NCBI RefSeq assembly: GCF_002868845.1
Contig: NZ_PKUB01000048.1
Span: 46,830-92,426 of the forward strand
Direction: 5' to 3'
Source of the DNA: Desulfuromonas sp.
GTDB taxonomy: Bacteria > Desulfobacterota > Desulfuromonadia > Desulfuromonadales > BM501
DNA: 45,597 nt
Shown: positions 15,379 through 23,507 of the stretch, piece after piece
How positions within the stretch are numbered: the stretch's first letter is position 1
Layout: each line of letters begins with the position of its first letter
Translations under genes and position numbers: made by a program
Notes under the pieces: generated by a model
Told to the model about the DNA's origin: nothing
The model's database searches: none
The model's input: the letters and a program-made list of their open reading frames with translations, nothing else

Positions 15379-16056
15379 TTAGTCCTCCCGCGTCGCCAGC
15401 CAGATCATGTGTAGCGATCCTTGTTTCCCATCGGACAGCACCCGGGCCTGTCGCACCGAGAAGCCGGCCTTTTTCAACCGTTGGGTAAAAACGCGGTCGG
15501 GGCCGGCCGACCAGATGGCGAGTATCCCTCCGGGCCGCAGGGCGGTGTAGGACTCGGAGAGCCCGTCGAAGCTGTACAGCCAGTTGTTCTTCTGGCGGGT
15601 CATCGCCTCGGGGCCGTTGTCCACGTCGAGCAGGATCGCGTCGAACGCCTTGCGCTCGGCCCGCAAAACCTTGGCGACGTCGCCCACCCGGACCGTGGCC
15701 CGCTTGTCGTCGAGGGGGCGGCCGGCGTGCTCGCCGAGGGGGCCGCGGTTCCACTTTACGACCTCCGGTACCAGCTCGCCGACCACCACTTCGGCGTCGT
15801 CGCCGAGGTGGCGCAGGGCCGCGGCGAGGGTGAAGCCCATGCCGAGGCCGCCGATCAGCACCCGGGGCTGGGGGCGATTCGCGACCCGGGTGCAGGTCAG
15901 CTTGGCGAGAGCGTCCTCGGACGAATGCTCCCAGGTGTTCATCAGCTGGCCGCCGTCCTGGATGTCGATGGTGAAGTCGTTTTCGCACTGGTGCAGGCAG
16001 AGTGCGCCGTCGGTGCCGGGGATCGTGGCGGTGTCGAGGAGGGTCCAGTGATTCAT
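15379..16056 (-). CDS. spermidine-synthase-like methyltransferase-fold protein
   Basis: The 225-aa protein has a Rossmann-like class I fold related to spermidine synthase. It has the nucleotide-binding loop LIGGLGMGFTLAAAL (about 68-82), an acidic strand end EVVVGELVPEVVKW (about 89-102), and an ILLDVDNGPE motif in place of the SpeE catalytic D-x-D-P. Members of this branch lack polyamine enzymes nearby and many have unknown substrates, so polyamine synthesis is uncertain. The start ATG 16056 follows GGAAG. It is single and divergent from the iron-repair operon at 16295. Confidence 0.75.
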   Translation of the reverse strand: MNHWTLLDTATIPGTDGALCLHQCENDFTIDIQDGGQLMNTWEHSSEDALAKLTCTRVANRPQPRVLIGGLGMGFTLAAALRHLGDDAEVVVGELVPEVVKWNRGPLGEHAGRPLDDKRATVRVGDVAKVLRAERKAFDAILLDVDNGPEAMTRQKNNWLYSFDGLSESYTALRPGGILAIWSAGPDRVFTQRLKKAGFSVRQARVLSDGKQGSLHMIWLATRED

Positions 16057-16294
16057 CGGGGCATCTTCCGGTAGGGTTGGCGCCGGCTTCGGGTGGCGCG
16101 GCGTCTCTCAAGATATCTGAATGGCGCCTTTTGCACAAAGAAATAGTGACTCCCTGCCGGTGCGGCCTCCCTTCCGATCGCCTCGAAATCTTAATCCCTG
16201 ATCGATTTTGTCGGGCTTTTGACCCCGGTCATGTTTCCCCGTCCCCTTTTCGCCTATCCTGGCATCAACAAACGGGAACAAAAGGAGCGCAACC

Positions 16295-16534
16295 ATGAAT
16301 CTCCCCCACGGCATCGGCCGGCAGGCCATCAACAAGGTGATCGAAGAGCATCCCGCCATCGGCGAGATCCTGCAGAAGCACGACATCGGCTGCGTCACCT
16401 GCGGGGTCGGCATCTGCCTCCTCGGCGACGTGGTCACGATCCACGCCCTCGGCGACGAGGCCGAGGCCCGGATCGAGCGGGAGATTGCGGACTATCTGAA
16501 TACACAAGGCAACGACAAAGGAGAAACAAGATGA
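16295..16534 (+). CDS. DUF542/ScdA N-terminal-like small Cys protein
   Basis: This 79-aa protein matches the N-terminal domain of RIC proteins (ScdA/YtfE), which repair iron-sulfur clusters damaged by nitric oxide or peroxide. Its signature is IGEILQKHDIGCVTCGVGI, with Cys33, Cys36 and Cys41. In E. coli YtfE this domain is fused to the hemerythrin-like domain. Here it is a separate polypeptide, and the hemerythrin domain follows two genes later. AAAGGAG lies 9 bases before the ATG. Its TGA overlaps the next ATG by 4 bases, so translation is coupled. Confidence 0.8.
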   Translation: MNLPHGIGRQAINKVIEEHPAIGEILQKHDIGCVTCGVGICLLGDVVTIHALGDEAEARIEREIADYLNTQGNDKGETR

Positions 16535-16989
16535 AGAATCTTGCTTGCGGTTGCCCGGGCTCCCAGGTCCGCACCATCGAAAAGAAAGAAACCGACGTCG
16601 CCGGACCGGCCGGCCGCCTCGCCTCGGAGCTGCGCCAGTGGCCGACCCAGCTGCACCTGGTGCCGCCGACGGCCCCCTGGCTGCAGAACGCGCACCTGCT
16701 CATCGCCGCCGACTGCGTCCCCTTCGCCTACGCCGAGTTCCACCGCGACTTCATCAAGGACAGGGTGCTGGTCAACGCCTGCCCGAAGCTCGACGACACC
16801 AGCCCCTACGTGGAGAAGCTGGCGGCGATCATCCGCAACAACGACATCCAGTCGGTGACCGTGACCATCATGGAAGTCCCCTGCTGCCGGGGCATGGCGA
16901 TGATGGCCCAGCAGGCCCTCGCCCAGTCGGGCAAGGAGATCCCCCTGGAGATCGCGGTGATCGGGGTAGGCGGCGAGAGGAGGAGCTGA
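16531..16989 (+). CDS. Cys-rich iron-sulfur protein, 4Fe-4S ferredoxin-like
   Basis: The 152-aa protein opens with ACGCPG (Cys6, Cys8). Further Cys pairs follow (AADCVPF, NACPKLDD, VPCCRGMA), a spacing seen in proteins annotated as 4Fe-4S ferredoxins that co-occur with hybrid-cluster and RIC genes in Geobacter-type genomes. No membrane segment is present. It lies in the middle of the DUF542 - Fe-S - hemerythrin operon (ATGA overlap upstream, 2-base gap downstream). A role as electron donor or cluster carrier in iron-centre repair is inferred from this position. AAGGAG lies 7 bases before the start. Confidence 0.72.
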   Translation: MKNLACGCPGSQVRTIEKKETDVAGPAGRLASELRQWPTQLHLVPPTAPWLQNAHLLIAADCVPFAYAEFHRDFIKDRVLVNACPKLDDTSPYVEKLAAIIRNNDIQSVTVTIMEVPCCRGMAMMAQQALAQSGKEIPLEIAVIGVGGERRS

Positions 16990-16991
16990 TC

Positions 16992-17546
16992 ATGAAGACC
17001 GACGTGACACGGGTGATGGTCGAGGAGCACAAGCTGATCCTGCGCATGATCGCGCTGGTGGAGAAAAACACGGCGCTGCTGGAGGCGGGCCGGTTCCGCC
17101 ACTGGCAGTTCTACCTCGACGCGGTCGATTTCATCCGCAACTACGCCGATCGCTACCACCACGCCAAGGAAGAGGACGTCCTCTTCGTCGAGCTGATCCG
17201 CAACGGCATGCCCGAGAAGAACTCCCCCATCGAGGCGATGCACATGGAGCACGAGCAGGGCCGGGCCCACGTGAGGGCGGTGGAGGAGGCGGCGCAGAAG
17301 GCGCTGGCGGGCGAGCCCGGCCAGGGCGCGGTCATCGCCGAGCACGCCCGTGGCTACGCCGAGCTGCTGCGCGGCCACATCGCCAAGGAGGACGACATCC
17401 TCTACCCCCTGGCCGAGCGCGTCCTGCCCGAGGAAGTGCGGCCGGGGATGCTGGCCGCCTACGAACAGGCCGAGGCGCGCACCCCCGGGCTGGAAGAAAA
17501 ATACCGACTGATGGTCGAGGGGTACGAGGCGCAGGCCGCGGTGTGA
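16992..17546 (+). CDS. hemerythrin-like (HHE) domain protein
   Basis: This 184-aa four-helix protein carries di-iron ligands: His13 in EEHKLILRM, His56/57 and Glu60/61 in DRYHHAKEEDVLF, His84/87 in MHMEHEQG, and His129 with Glu133 in GHIAKEDDILYPL. This is the hemerythrin/HHE pattern shared with the C-terminal domain of YtfE. The gene begins 2 bases after the Fe-S protein stop with GGAGG upstream. Together with the DUF542 gene it supplies both halves of a RIC protein as separate chains. Oxygen or NO sensing is an alternative role. Confidence 0.85.
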   Translation: MKTDVTRVMVEEHKLILRMIALVEKNTALLEAGRFRHWQFYLDAVDFIRNYADRYHHAKEEDVLFVELIRNGMPEKNSPIEAMHMEHEQGRAHVRAVEEAAQKALAGEPGQGAVIAEHARGYAELLRGHIAKEDDILYPLAERVLPEEVRPGMLAAYEQAEARTPGLEEKYRLMVEGYEAQAAV

Positions 17547-17566
17547 GGGGGGGGCGATCTCCGGAC

Positions 17567-17590
17567 AAAAAAAAACCTCCTGATCGGAGG
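17567..17590 (-). terminator. intrinsic terminator of the small minus-strand gene
   Basis: On the minus strand a short CCTCC/GGAGG stem is followed by at least nine T residues. It lies 55 bases past the stop at 17645 and also sits just after the hemerythrin gene converging from the left. Confidence 0.75.
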
Positions 17591-17644
17591 CTCTTCTGAA
17601 TCATGGCCCACCCGTCCGGGGCGGGCCGATTTCATCCTCGGCCT

Positions 17645-17833
17645 TTAATCCTCGGCCTTGCAGTTTTCGGCGATCCAGGTCTTGTGCTCGCCGTTCACGT
17701 CCACCTCGAACTCGTAGTCTTCGGGGTGGCAGGAGAGAATCTTGCCGATCTTGTGGGTCACGATGTGCTTGACGTGCGCCTCCTGACCCGACTGGACCTT
17801 TTGACAGAAACTTTCGAATTCGGCGTGTCTCAT
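17645..17833 (-). CDS. small conserved protein of unknown function
   Basis: This 62-aa acidic protein begins MRHAEFESFCQKVQSG and has Cys10, Cys35 and Cys58. It has no membrane segment and no domain I recognise. The ribosome site GGGAGG lies 6 bases before ATG 17833 and an intrinsic terminator follows, so it is a real single gene. The VTHKIGKILSCHPEDYEFEV region looks like a small beta-rich fold. Confidence 0.7.
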   Translation of the reverse strand: MRHAEFESFCQKVQSGQEAHVKHIVTHKIGKILSCHPEDYEFEVDVNGEHKTWIAENCKAED

Positions 17834-18047
17834 TGTCGACCTCCCTGCGCAGGGTTTTCGCTCCGTACTCTTGCCTGTCTGCTACGACTCAATTATACCA
17901 CCCCGGAATAGAGTTTCAGGGTTTGGCAGGGCGGAAGTTTATTCGCGCGATCGGGGGGTTGCGGGGCCCGAGGACGTGCGGCTCATGAAGGGCTGCCGGG
18001 TCGGGCCCGGCCCCGGCCCTGCCGCCCATCCATTGCCCGGAAAGAGA

Positions 18048-18076
18048 TTGACAGCCCCCGGAAATTGCGGTAAATA
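18048..18076 (+). promoter_or_regulatory. sigma-70-type promoter of tRNA-Thr
   Basis: TTGACA (18048-18053) and TAAATA (18071-18076) are separated by 17 bases and lie about 20 bases before the tRNA start. A 9-bp inverted repeat (18063-18071 with 18081-18089) overlaps the -10 element. Confidence 0.7.
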
Positions 18077-18096
18077 CTGGACCGCAATTACAAATT

Positions 18097-18172
18097 GCCG
18101 CTGTAGCTCAGCTGGTAGAGCAGCTCACTCGTAATGAGCAGGTCGTCCGTTCGAGTCGGATCAGCGGCTCCA
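18097..18172 (+). tRNA. tRNA-Thr (CGT)
   Basis: The 76-base gene includes the encoded CCA end. The acceptor stem GCCGCTG/CAGCGGC pairs over 7 bp. The D-loop has AGCTCAGCTGGTAGAG, the anticodon loop is CTCGTAA between GCTCA and TGAGC (anticodon CGT, Thr ACG), and the T-loop is TTCGAGT. It is a single gene with its own promoter and terminator. Confidence 0.96.
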
Positions 18173-18181
18173 GTAAGACAG

Positions 18182-18210
18182 AAGGGCCCGCGCGACAGCG
18201 CGGGCCTTTT
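18182..18210 (+). terminator. intrinsic terminator after tRNA-Thr
   Basis: A 9-bp GGCCCGCGC/GCGCGGGCC stem with a GACA loop is followed by TTTT, ten bases after the tRNA. Confidence 0.85.
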
Positions 18211-18440
18211 GTCATTTCCGCCAGGCGCTTCGGGCCTTTCCGGCTTTTCGGGCCTGAGTTTCCCCTCATCCGGCATTTACAAATCTTTACAACAAAACAC
18301 CCCTCCTTAACGTTCCCGCCCCCCTGTTTGCTTTAGAGTGGAAGTAGAAGACAGGTAACGAAAAAAGCCGGGGAACGAACCCCGGTTCGGGCCCGTGGCC
18401 CAGCCCGCCGCTGAGCCCGCACCCAAGAAAGGAGGACGAG

Positions 18441-18914
18441 ATGAGATCCCTGAAATCAGTCCAGACCCTTTCGAGCCCTCGTGTTCTTGTTGCAGCGCTC
18501 GCGGTTGCAGTGACCTCTCTGCTTCTGACCGCTCCCGTCGCCAGGGCCGGCGATGTGGACCTGAGCTTCTCGGTCGGCGTCCCCATCGTTTACAGCGCTT
18601 ATGGCGACCACGGCTACCTGGTCATTTCGACCGGTTCCTGGGGCGCGGGGTACGGCCACTACTACGGCACACCCCATTTCCGCTACGGGATTCCGCAACA
18701 TCATGCCATCAGGTCGCATCGTCCCTACGGGAAGCGCCACATCTACTACGGCAAGCACTATCGCCCGTACGGGAATGACCACCGCTCCTTCGTCAACCAC
18801 CGCGGGCACGGCAAGGGCGGCCGCTTCTACGGCAACCACCGCAGCCACGGGGGCCATCGCCACCAGCAGATCGACCGGTACCAACGCCGGAACTTCCGGG
18901 GCCACCGCCGCTAG
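18441..18914 (+). CDS. secreted Gly/His/Tyr/Arg-rich low-complexity protein
   Basis: The 157-aa product has a Sec signal peptide (charged start, hydrophobic residues about 17-31, APVARA cleavage). A short ordered part, DVDLSFSVGVPIVYS, follows. From about residue 65 the sequence is basic and rich in His, Gly, Tyr and Arg, with repeated YYG, RPYG and GHG units. GAAAGGAGG precedes the ATG and a strong terminator follows. Such tails bind metals, nucleic acid or polysaccharide in other proteins. I recognise no family, and function is unknown. Confidence 0.75.
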   Translation: MRSLKSVQTLSSPRVLVAALAVAVTSLLLTAPVARAGDVDLSFSVGVPIVYSAYGDHGYLVISTGSWGAGYGHYYGTPHFRYGIPQHHAIRSHRPYGKRHIYYGKHYRPYGNDHRSFVNHRGHGKGGRFYGNHRSHGGHRHQQIDRYQRRNFRGHRR

Positions 18915-18926
18915 AAAGAGCAAAGA

Positions 18927-18966
18927 AGCAGGCCCGGTCGGAAAATTCGACCGGGTCTGCTTTGTT
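18927..18966 (+). terminator. intrinsic terminator
   Basis: The stem AGCAGGCCCGGTCG/CGACCGGGTCTGCT (one G-T pair) has a 7-base loop. It is followed by TTGTTCT, about 12 bases after the stop at 18914. Confidence 0.8.
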
Positions 18967-19002
18967 CTGCTCTCTCTGCCCACCGGTGGCGTCAGGCAGT
19001 GC

Positions 19003-19185
19003 CTATCTGGCCCTGCGCCGTCCGAACCCCAGCAGCAGGACCAGCGCCGCGGCCGCGCCGAGCGCCGGCCAGAAGAGGGGCGAGCCGGTTATCTGGTCGA
19101 GCGCCGGCGGGATGGTGTCTCTCCACCATTCGGCGGCGTCGAAGCGCACCTGGATGGTCCTGGTTTCGAACAGTTCGGACCGCAT
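19003..19185 (-). CDS. small single-pass membrane protein
   Basis: This 60-aa protein starts at ATG 19185, which follows GGGAGGGCGGCG. It has a polar N-terminal half with WW (about residue 20) and one C-terminal membrane helix (LFWPALGAAAALVLLLGFG). It ends in the basic cluster RRRAR. The layout resembles sorting-type C-terminal anchors, but no recognition motif is clear. No homologue is recognised. Confidence 0.5.
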   Translation of the reverse strand: MRSELFETRTIQVRFDAAEWWRDTIPPALDQITGSPLFWPALGAAAALVLLLGFGRRRAR

Positions 19186-19373
19186 CGCCGCCCTCCCTTC
19201 CCCCGGGGTGTTTGTCCCTATTATATCCTGCGAAATCCGTTTTGCTCCCCCCGCGCGTGACGTTGACAGCGCCGGCAAAGGTGTTAATGGTTTATAAGGT
19301 TGTATTCTCCCACCGGTCGGACGGGACAGGGTCACGCCGGCGCCTGCCGGGGGGCATTTTTTGTAGGAGGGCG

Positions 19374-19583
19374 ATGAAGAGACATTTCTGCCACAACCCC
19401 CGCTGCCAGTTTCACGACGTGCCTTTCGACGGTCTTTCCCCCTTCATCCATAGGGCGGGCGGGGGAGGGCGGATCGACCGCTTTTCCTTCAAGGACATTT
19501 CCGGGCATGTGATTCACCTCTGCGGCTGTTGCGCCGGTTCCAGGAGAGGCCACCCGGCCCCTCCGTCGCAACTCCGCCACTAG
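19374..19583 (+). CDS. small Cys/His protein, putative zinc-binding
   Basis: This 69-aa basic protein starts at ATG 19374, just after TAGGAGG (3-base spacing). CHNPRC near the N-terminus and CGCC near residue 51 could bind a metal. I do not recognise the family. The tail is Pro/Arg-rich. The coding call rests on the ribosome site and the Cys pattern. Confidence 0.45.
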   Translation: MKRHFCHNPRCQFHDVPFDGLSPFIHRAGGGGRIDRFSFKDISGHVIHLCGCCAGSRRGHPAPPSQLRH

Positions 19584-19716
19584 CCTCCGCCATCCCATTC
19601 GCTCCTTTCGGACCGGGCGTAAACGGGCCGCTTTTATCCCCGGGAGATTGACCCGTGGGGGAAGTGTGCTAGAATTTCCCCGTTTAATGAACTTTTTGCC
19701 CAAAGGAGTGACGTGC

Positions 19717-20289
19717 ATGAGCTTGAAAGGAACCCGGACGGAAAAGAACATCCTGACCGCCTTCGCCGGCGAGAGCCAGGCCCGCAACCGCTACACCTAC
19801 TTCGCCGGCAAGGCCAAGAACGAGGGGCTCGTGCAGATGGCGGCGATCTTCGAGGAGACCGCCGACCAGGAGAAGGAGCACGCCAAGCGGCTCTTCAAGT
19901 TGCTGGAGGGGGGCGAGGTGGAGATCACTGCCGCTTTCCCGGCGGGGATCATCGGCACGACCGCCGAGAACCTGAAGGAGGCGGCGGCCGGCGAGTGCTA
20001 CGAGCATACGGAGATGTATCCCTCCTTCGCCAGCGTCGCCAGGGAGGAGGGCTTCGAGGAGATTGCCACGATCTTCATGGCCATCGCGGTGGCCGAGAAG
20101 CAGCACGAGAAGCGCTACCGGGCCCTGCTGGCCAGCCTGGAAGCGGGCCGGGTCTTCAGCCGGCCCGAGACGGTGACCTGGCGCTGCCGCAACTGCGGCT
20201 ACCTGCACGAGGGGACCGGGGCGCCGGAACTCTGCCCGGCCTGCGCCCACGCCCAGGCCCATTTTGAACTGCTCGCCGAAAACTACTGA
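19717..20289 (+). CDS. rbr: rubrerythrin
   Basis: The 190-aa protein has a ferritin-like di-iron domain: [22 protein letters not shown] (helix 1, Glu), [27 protein letters not shown], and [13 protein letters not shown]-terminal rubredoxin-type domain has CRNCGY..CPAC (the two CxxC pairs for one iron). It reduces hydrogen peroxide with electrons from NADH via small redox proteins in anaerobes. The start ATG 19717 has AAAGGAG 8 bases upstream. Desulfoferrodoxin follows after 16 bases, giving a joint superoxide/peroxide detoxification operon. Confidence 0.95.
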   Translation: MSLKGTRTEKNILTAFAGESQARNRYTYFAGKAKNEGLVQMAAIFEETADQEKEHAKRLFKLLEGGEVEITAAFPAGIIGTTAENLKEAAAGECYEHTEMYPSFASVAREEGFEEIATIFMAIAVAEKQHEKRYRALLASLEAGRVFSRPETVTWRCRNCGYLHEGTGAPELCPACAHAQAHFELLAENY

Positions 20290-20305
20290 CCACAGGGAGG
20301 AGATC

Positions 20306-20686
20306 ATGGCCGAACAACTGGAAGTCTACAAATGCGCAGTCTGCGGGAACATCGTCGAGGTGCTGCACGGAGGGGCCGGGGCCCTGGTCTGTTGCGGGGA
20401 GGAGATGGCCCTGCTGAAGGAGAACACCGTCGATGCCGCGAAGGAGAAGCACGTGCCGGTCATCGAGAGGGGACCGGACTCCATTACCGTCAAGGTCGGC
20501 AGCGTCGCCCACCCCATGGAGGAGGCCCATTACATCGAGTGGGTCGAGCTGATCGCCGACGGCAGGGTCTACCGCCAGTTCCTCCAGCCGGGCGGCAAGC
20601 CGGAGGCGACTTTCCCGATCACCGCCGACAAGGTCACCGCCCGGGAGCACTGCAACCTGCACCTGCTCTGGAAATCAGAGGGCTGA
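20306..20686 (+). CDS. dfx: desulfoferrodoxin (superoxide reductase)
   Basis: The 126-aa two-domain protein has an N-terminal desulforedoxin centre (YKCAVCGN and LVCCGEEM). The C-terminal neelaredoxin domain has the catalytic iron ligands: Glu/His in KEKHVPVIE, His in [11 protein letters not shown], and Cys-x-x-His in EHCNLHLLW. It reduces superoxide to peroxide, which the upstream rubrerythrin can remove. GGAGGAGATC precedes ATG 20306. A strong terminator follows. Confidence 0.96.
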   Translation: MAEQLEVYKCAVCGNIVEVLHGGAGALVCCGEEMALLKENTVDAAKEKHVPVIERGPDSITVKVGSVAHPMEEAHYIEWVELIADGRVYRQFLQPGGKPEATFPITADKVTAREHCNLHLLWKSEG

Positions 20687-20705
20687 GGCTGCGGAAAAAT
20701 CTGGT

Positions 20706-20748
20706 AACGGAAAAAGGCACCCTGCGCGGCGGGGTGCCTTTTTCCGTT
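20706..20748 (+). terminator. intrinsic terminator of rbr-dfx operon
   Basis: A 17-bp stem (20706-20722 with 20732-20748) has a 9-base loop and a T-run within its 3' arm. It lies 20 bases past the desulfoferrodoxin stop. Confidence 0.85.
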
Positions 20749-20920
20749 GCCTGATTCGTACATGTCTTCCGCTCGACCCTTCTCCAGGGGGAGAAGCTGG
20801 CCGAAGTCCGGATGAGGGGGCTTGGGTCAAGACACGGCGGAAGATGGATGCCAGACAGGTTTTTTTTCTCTCGAGGGGCATGCCGGGGTGGCAACGGGGA
20901 CTGTCGCCCGGAGGGGGGGG

Positions 20921-21289
20921 TTACTGGGTCAGGAACTTGTCGACCTTCTCCTTCAGGTCGCTGATGTCGAAGGGCTTGCCGATGTAGTCGTCGGCCCCGG
21001 CGGCGAAGGCGTCCTCCTGGTCCTGGGCCTGGACCTTGGCGGTCATGGTGATAATGGGGCAGGCGGCTGTCAGGGGGTCTTCCTTGAGGGCCTTGGTGTT
21101 CTCGTAGCCGTCCATGCCGCCGGGCATCATCACGTCGAGCAGGATCACGTCCGGTTTTTCGGAGCGGGCGATGGCGACGGCCTCTTCTCCGCTGTCGGCG
21201 TGGAAGAACTGTCGACCCCCGCCCTTGAGGATGATCTCGAGCAGGCGTTTGACTTCGGGCTGGTCATCGACGATCAGAATCTTTTTCAC
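20921..21289 (-). CDS. single-domain response regulator
   Basis: This 122-aa CheY-like receiver has no output domain. It shows ILIVDD (Asp8, Asp9), the phospho-acceptor Asp52 in LLDVMMPGG, a Thr in ITMTAK and the conserved Lys in GKPFD. The insertion GGM after the Pro of the MMP motif is mildly unusual. The start is GTG 21289. It lies 52 bases downstream of the alcohol dehydrogenase gene on the same strand and may be cotranscribed. Its partner kinase cannot be named; two hybrid-like kinases lie at 26.7 and 31.6 kb. Confidence 0.85.
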   Translation of the reverse strand: MKKILIVDDQPEVKRLLEIILKGGGRQFFHADSGEEAVAIARSEKPDVILLDVMMPGGMDGYENTKALKEDPLTAACPIITMTAKVQAQDQEDAFAAGADDYIGKPFDISDLKEKVDKFLTQ

Positions 21290-21341
21290 GGCTCTCTTTC
21301 GGTTCTCGCCTGCATCCTCCGGTGCGGAAGAGGCGCAAAGC

Positions 21342-22502
21342 TCAGATGGATTCTTCGTAGATGGTTTCGAGGTCCTGCTCGGTCGCCCGTCGCGGGTTGG
21401 CCTGCATGCAGGCGTCCTGCAGGGCCTTGTGGCCCAGTCGGGCGAATTCGGACCGGCTCACGCCGAGGCTGCCGAGGGTCTGGTCGATGCCGGCCTTCGT
21501 CTTCAGGGCATGGAGTCGCGCGATGAGGGCGGTCTTGCGGGCCGCCGAATCCCGGCCGGCCATATCGATCCCAATGGCCTCGCCGATCCGCTCGAAGCGC
21601 TCCGGGCAGGCCGCCCAGTTAAAGGCCACCACGTGCTCCAGGAGGATGGCGTTGCACGCGCCGTGGGGCAGGTCGAGCTGCCCGCCGAGGCTGTGCGCCA
21701 TGGCGTGGACCGCGCCGAGGCTGGCGTTGGAGAAGGCGAGCCCGGCGTGGAGGCTGCCGAGCATGACCTGGGCGCGCCGGTCCACGTCCTTCGGGGCTTC
21801 AACCGTGGCGATCAGGTGGGCTGAGATGAGGCGGACGGCCTCCAGGGCGTGCAGGTCGGTCACCGGGGAGTGGGCCTTGGCGACGTAGGCTTCGATGGCG
21901 TGGGTCAGGGCGTCGAGGCCGGTGCAGGCGGTCAGGAAGGGGTCCTTGGTGGTCAGGGTCAGGGGGTCGACGAGGGCCACATTCGGCACCGCCTTCCTGT
22001 CGACGATGGTCACCTTGACCCCCTCGTCGGGGTTGTTGATGATGACGAACTGGGAGACCTCCGAGCCGGTGCCGCCGGTTGTCGGCACGCAGACGAGGGG
22101 GGGGAGGGGCTTTTCGACCCGGTCGCTCCCCTCTAATTCAAGGATGTGCCGCCCGTTGGCGGCGACGATGCCGATCCCCTTGGCGCAGTCCATGGGGCTG
22201 CCGCCTCCCACCGCGACGATGCCGTCGCAGCCCTCTTCCCTGTAGCGTTCGGTCCCCGCCATGACCTCCTTGGCCCGGGGGTTGGGAGAGACCGAGGAGA
22301 AGACCGCTGTCTGCAGTCCGTACTCCTCGAGGGACTGGGCGACCTCCCCGGACCAGCCGGCGGCGGTCACCCCCGGGTCGGTCACCAGGAGCACCTTGCT
22401 GCATCCCAGGCCCTTGGCATGGCGTCCCGCCAGGTGGCGCGCCCCGACCCCGAAGATGAATTCGGGGGCGACGAATTTCCCCATTTCCAGACTCTTTTCC
22501 AT
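21342..22502 (-). CDS. iron-containing alcohol dehydrogenase
   Basis: This 386-aa protein is a group III (Fe-type) alcohol dehydrogenase. It has the cofactor motif VAVGGGSPMDCAKGIG (97-112), TTGGTGSEVSQF (141-152), and metal ligands Asp197 and His201 in GLDALTHAIEAY with later His in GAVHAMAHSLGG. It interconverts a short alcohol and aldehyde with NAD(P)H, for example ethanol or 1,3-propanediol. The start ATG 22502 with AGGAAAGGG is preferred over the longer frame to 22556. A response regulator follows it on the same strand. Confidence 0.9.
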   Translation of the reverse strand: MEKSLEMGKFVAPEFIFGVGARHLAGRHAKGLGCSKVLLVTDPGVTAAGWSGEVAQSLEEYGLQTAVFSSVSPNPRAKEVMAGTERYREEGCDGIVAVGGGSPMDCAKGIGIVAANGRHILELEGSDRVEKPLPPLVCVPTTGGTGSEVSQFVIINNPDEGVKVTIVDRKAVPNVALVDPLTLTTKDPFLTACTGLDALTHAIEAYVAKAHSPVTDLHALEAVRLISAHLIATVEAPKDVDRRAQVMLGSLHAGLAFSNASLGAVHAMAHSLGGQLDLPHGACNAILLEHVVAFNWAACPERFERIGEAIGIDMAGRDSAARKTALIARLHALKTKAGIDQTLGSLGVSRSEFARLGHKALQDACMQANPRRATEQDLETIYEESI

Positions 22503-22668
22503 AAACCCTTTCCTGAAAAGTAATTTGATTATAGGGGCTATATGGGAATGAATCAACTGCGGAAGGGCAAAACGGGGCGCAGCGGGATGCGGGGACGGGA
22601 GTGTGAGATCGCATCTCGCCGGAGCCCGGGAGGGAAGGTGCCGGCCTCCCGGGTTCTCTGGAGATCTT

Positions 22669-22714
22669 AAAAAAGAGGGCCGCCCCTTCCGGAGTTGATC
22701 CGGCAGGGGCGGCC
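22669..22714 (-). terminator. intrinsic terminator of FKBP gene
   Basis: A compound stem (GGGCGGCC outer, CCGG inner) is followed on the minus strand by CTCTTTTTT, 38 bases past the stop at 22752. Confidence 0.85.
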
Positions 22715-22751
22715 TTTGGAGCAGACGCCCGGGGAAGCCCCCGATCCCGCT

Positions 22752-23507
22752 TTACTTGGCTTCTTCGACAGGCTCTTTTTCCTCTTCTTCCATCTTCGGT
22801 TTCTTCTGCCCGATGTACAGCAGTTCCACGTCGAAGACGAGGGCGGAGTTGGGCTGGATGACGTTTCCGGCGCCGCGCTCGCCATAGGCCAGCGTGGCGG
22901 GGATGAAGAGCTGCCACTTGGCCCCTTCCTTCATGAGTTGCAGGGCTTCGGTCCAGCCGGGGATGACGCCGCCGACGGGGAAGGAGACGGGCTCGCCGCG
23001 CTTGTAGGAGCTGTCGAACTCGGTGCCGTCGATGAGGGTCCCTTTGTAGTTGACGGTGACCGTTTCCGAGACCTTGGGGGTTGCTCCGGTCCCTTCCTCG
23101 ATGACCTTGTACTGCAGGCCGCTTTCGAGGGTTACAACGCCTTCCTTTTCCTTGTTCTCGGCGAGAAAGGCTTCACCCTTCTCCTTGTTCTCGGTCTTCA
23201 TGTTCTCGACCCGGGCGGTCTGCTTGGCGACGACCTCCTCCTGGAAGGCCAGCTGGGTCTCCTTGATTTCTTCGTCGGTCATCAGGGCCTCGGCGCCGGA
23301 CAGGCCGTCCTTGATGCCCTTGGCGATGATGGCGGGGACGACCTCGATTTCCTGCTTTTCGAAATCCCGCCCCATGCTCAGGCCGATGGCGTAGCTGACT
23401 TTGTCGTTCTGGTCCTTGAGCTCGATTTTCTTGTCCTCGGCGACGCAGCCGCTCGCCAGGAGCAGAATGCCCAGAGTCCCTGCTGTTGCCCACATTAGTC
23501 GTTTCAT
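22752..23507 (-). CDS. FKBP-type peptidyl-prolyl isomerase lipoprotein
   Basis: The 251-aa protein has a lipobox LASGC (Cys21) after a hydrophobic signal, an N-terminal dimerisation/chaperone domain (about 35-135, SYAIGLSMGRDFEKQ), and an FKBP catalytic domain. The latter shows VTVNYKGTLIDGTEFDSSY, FPVGGVIPGWTEALQLM and PATLAYGERGAG. It ends in an acidic, Lys/Glu-rich tail. It resembles FkpA/Mip proteins, which fold periplasmic and outer-membrane proteins; here it should be membrane-anchored. It has its own terminator. Confidence 0.92.
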   Translation of the reverse strand: MKRLMWATAGTLGILLLASGCVAEDKKIELKDQNDKVSYAIGLSMGRDFEKQEIEVVPAIIAKGIKDGLSGAEALMTDEEIKETQLAFQEEVVAKQTARVENMKTENKEKGEAFLAENKEKEGVVTLESGLQYKVIEEGTGATPKVSETVTVNYKGTLIDGTEFDSSYKRGEPVSFPVGGVIPGWTEALQLMKEGAKWQLFIPATLAYGERGAGNVIQPNSALVFDVELLYIGQKKPKMEEEEKEPVEEAK

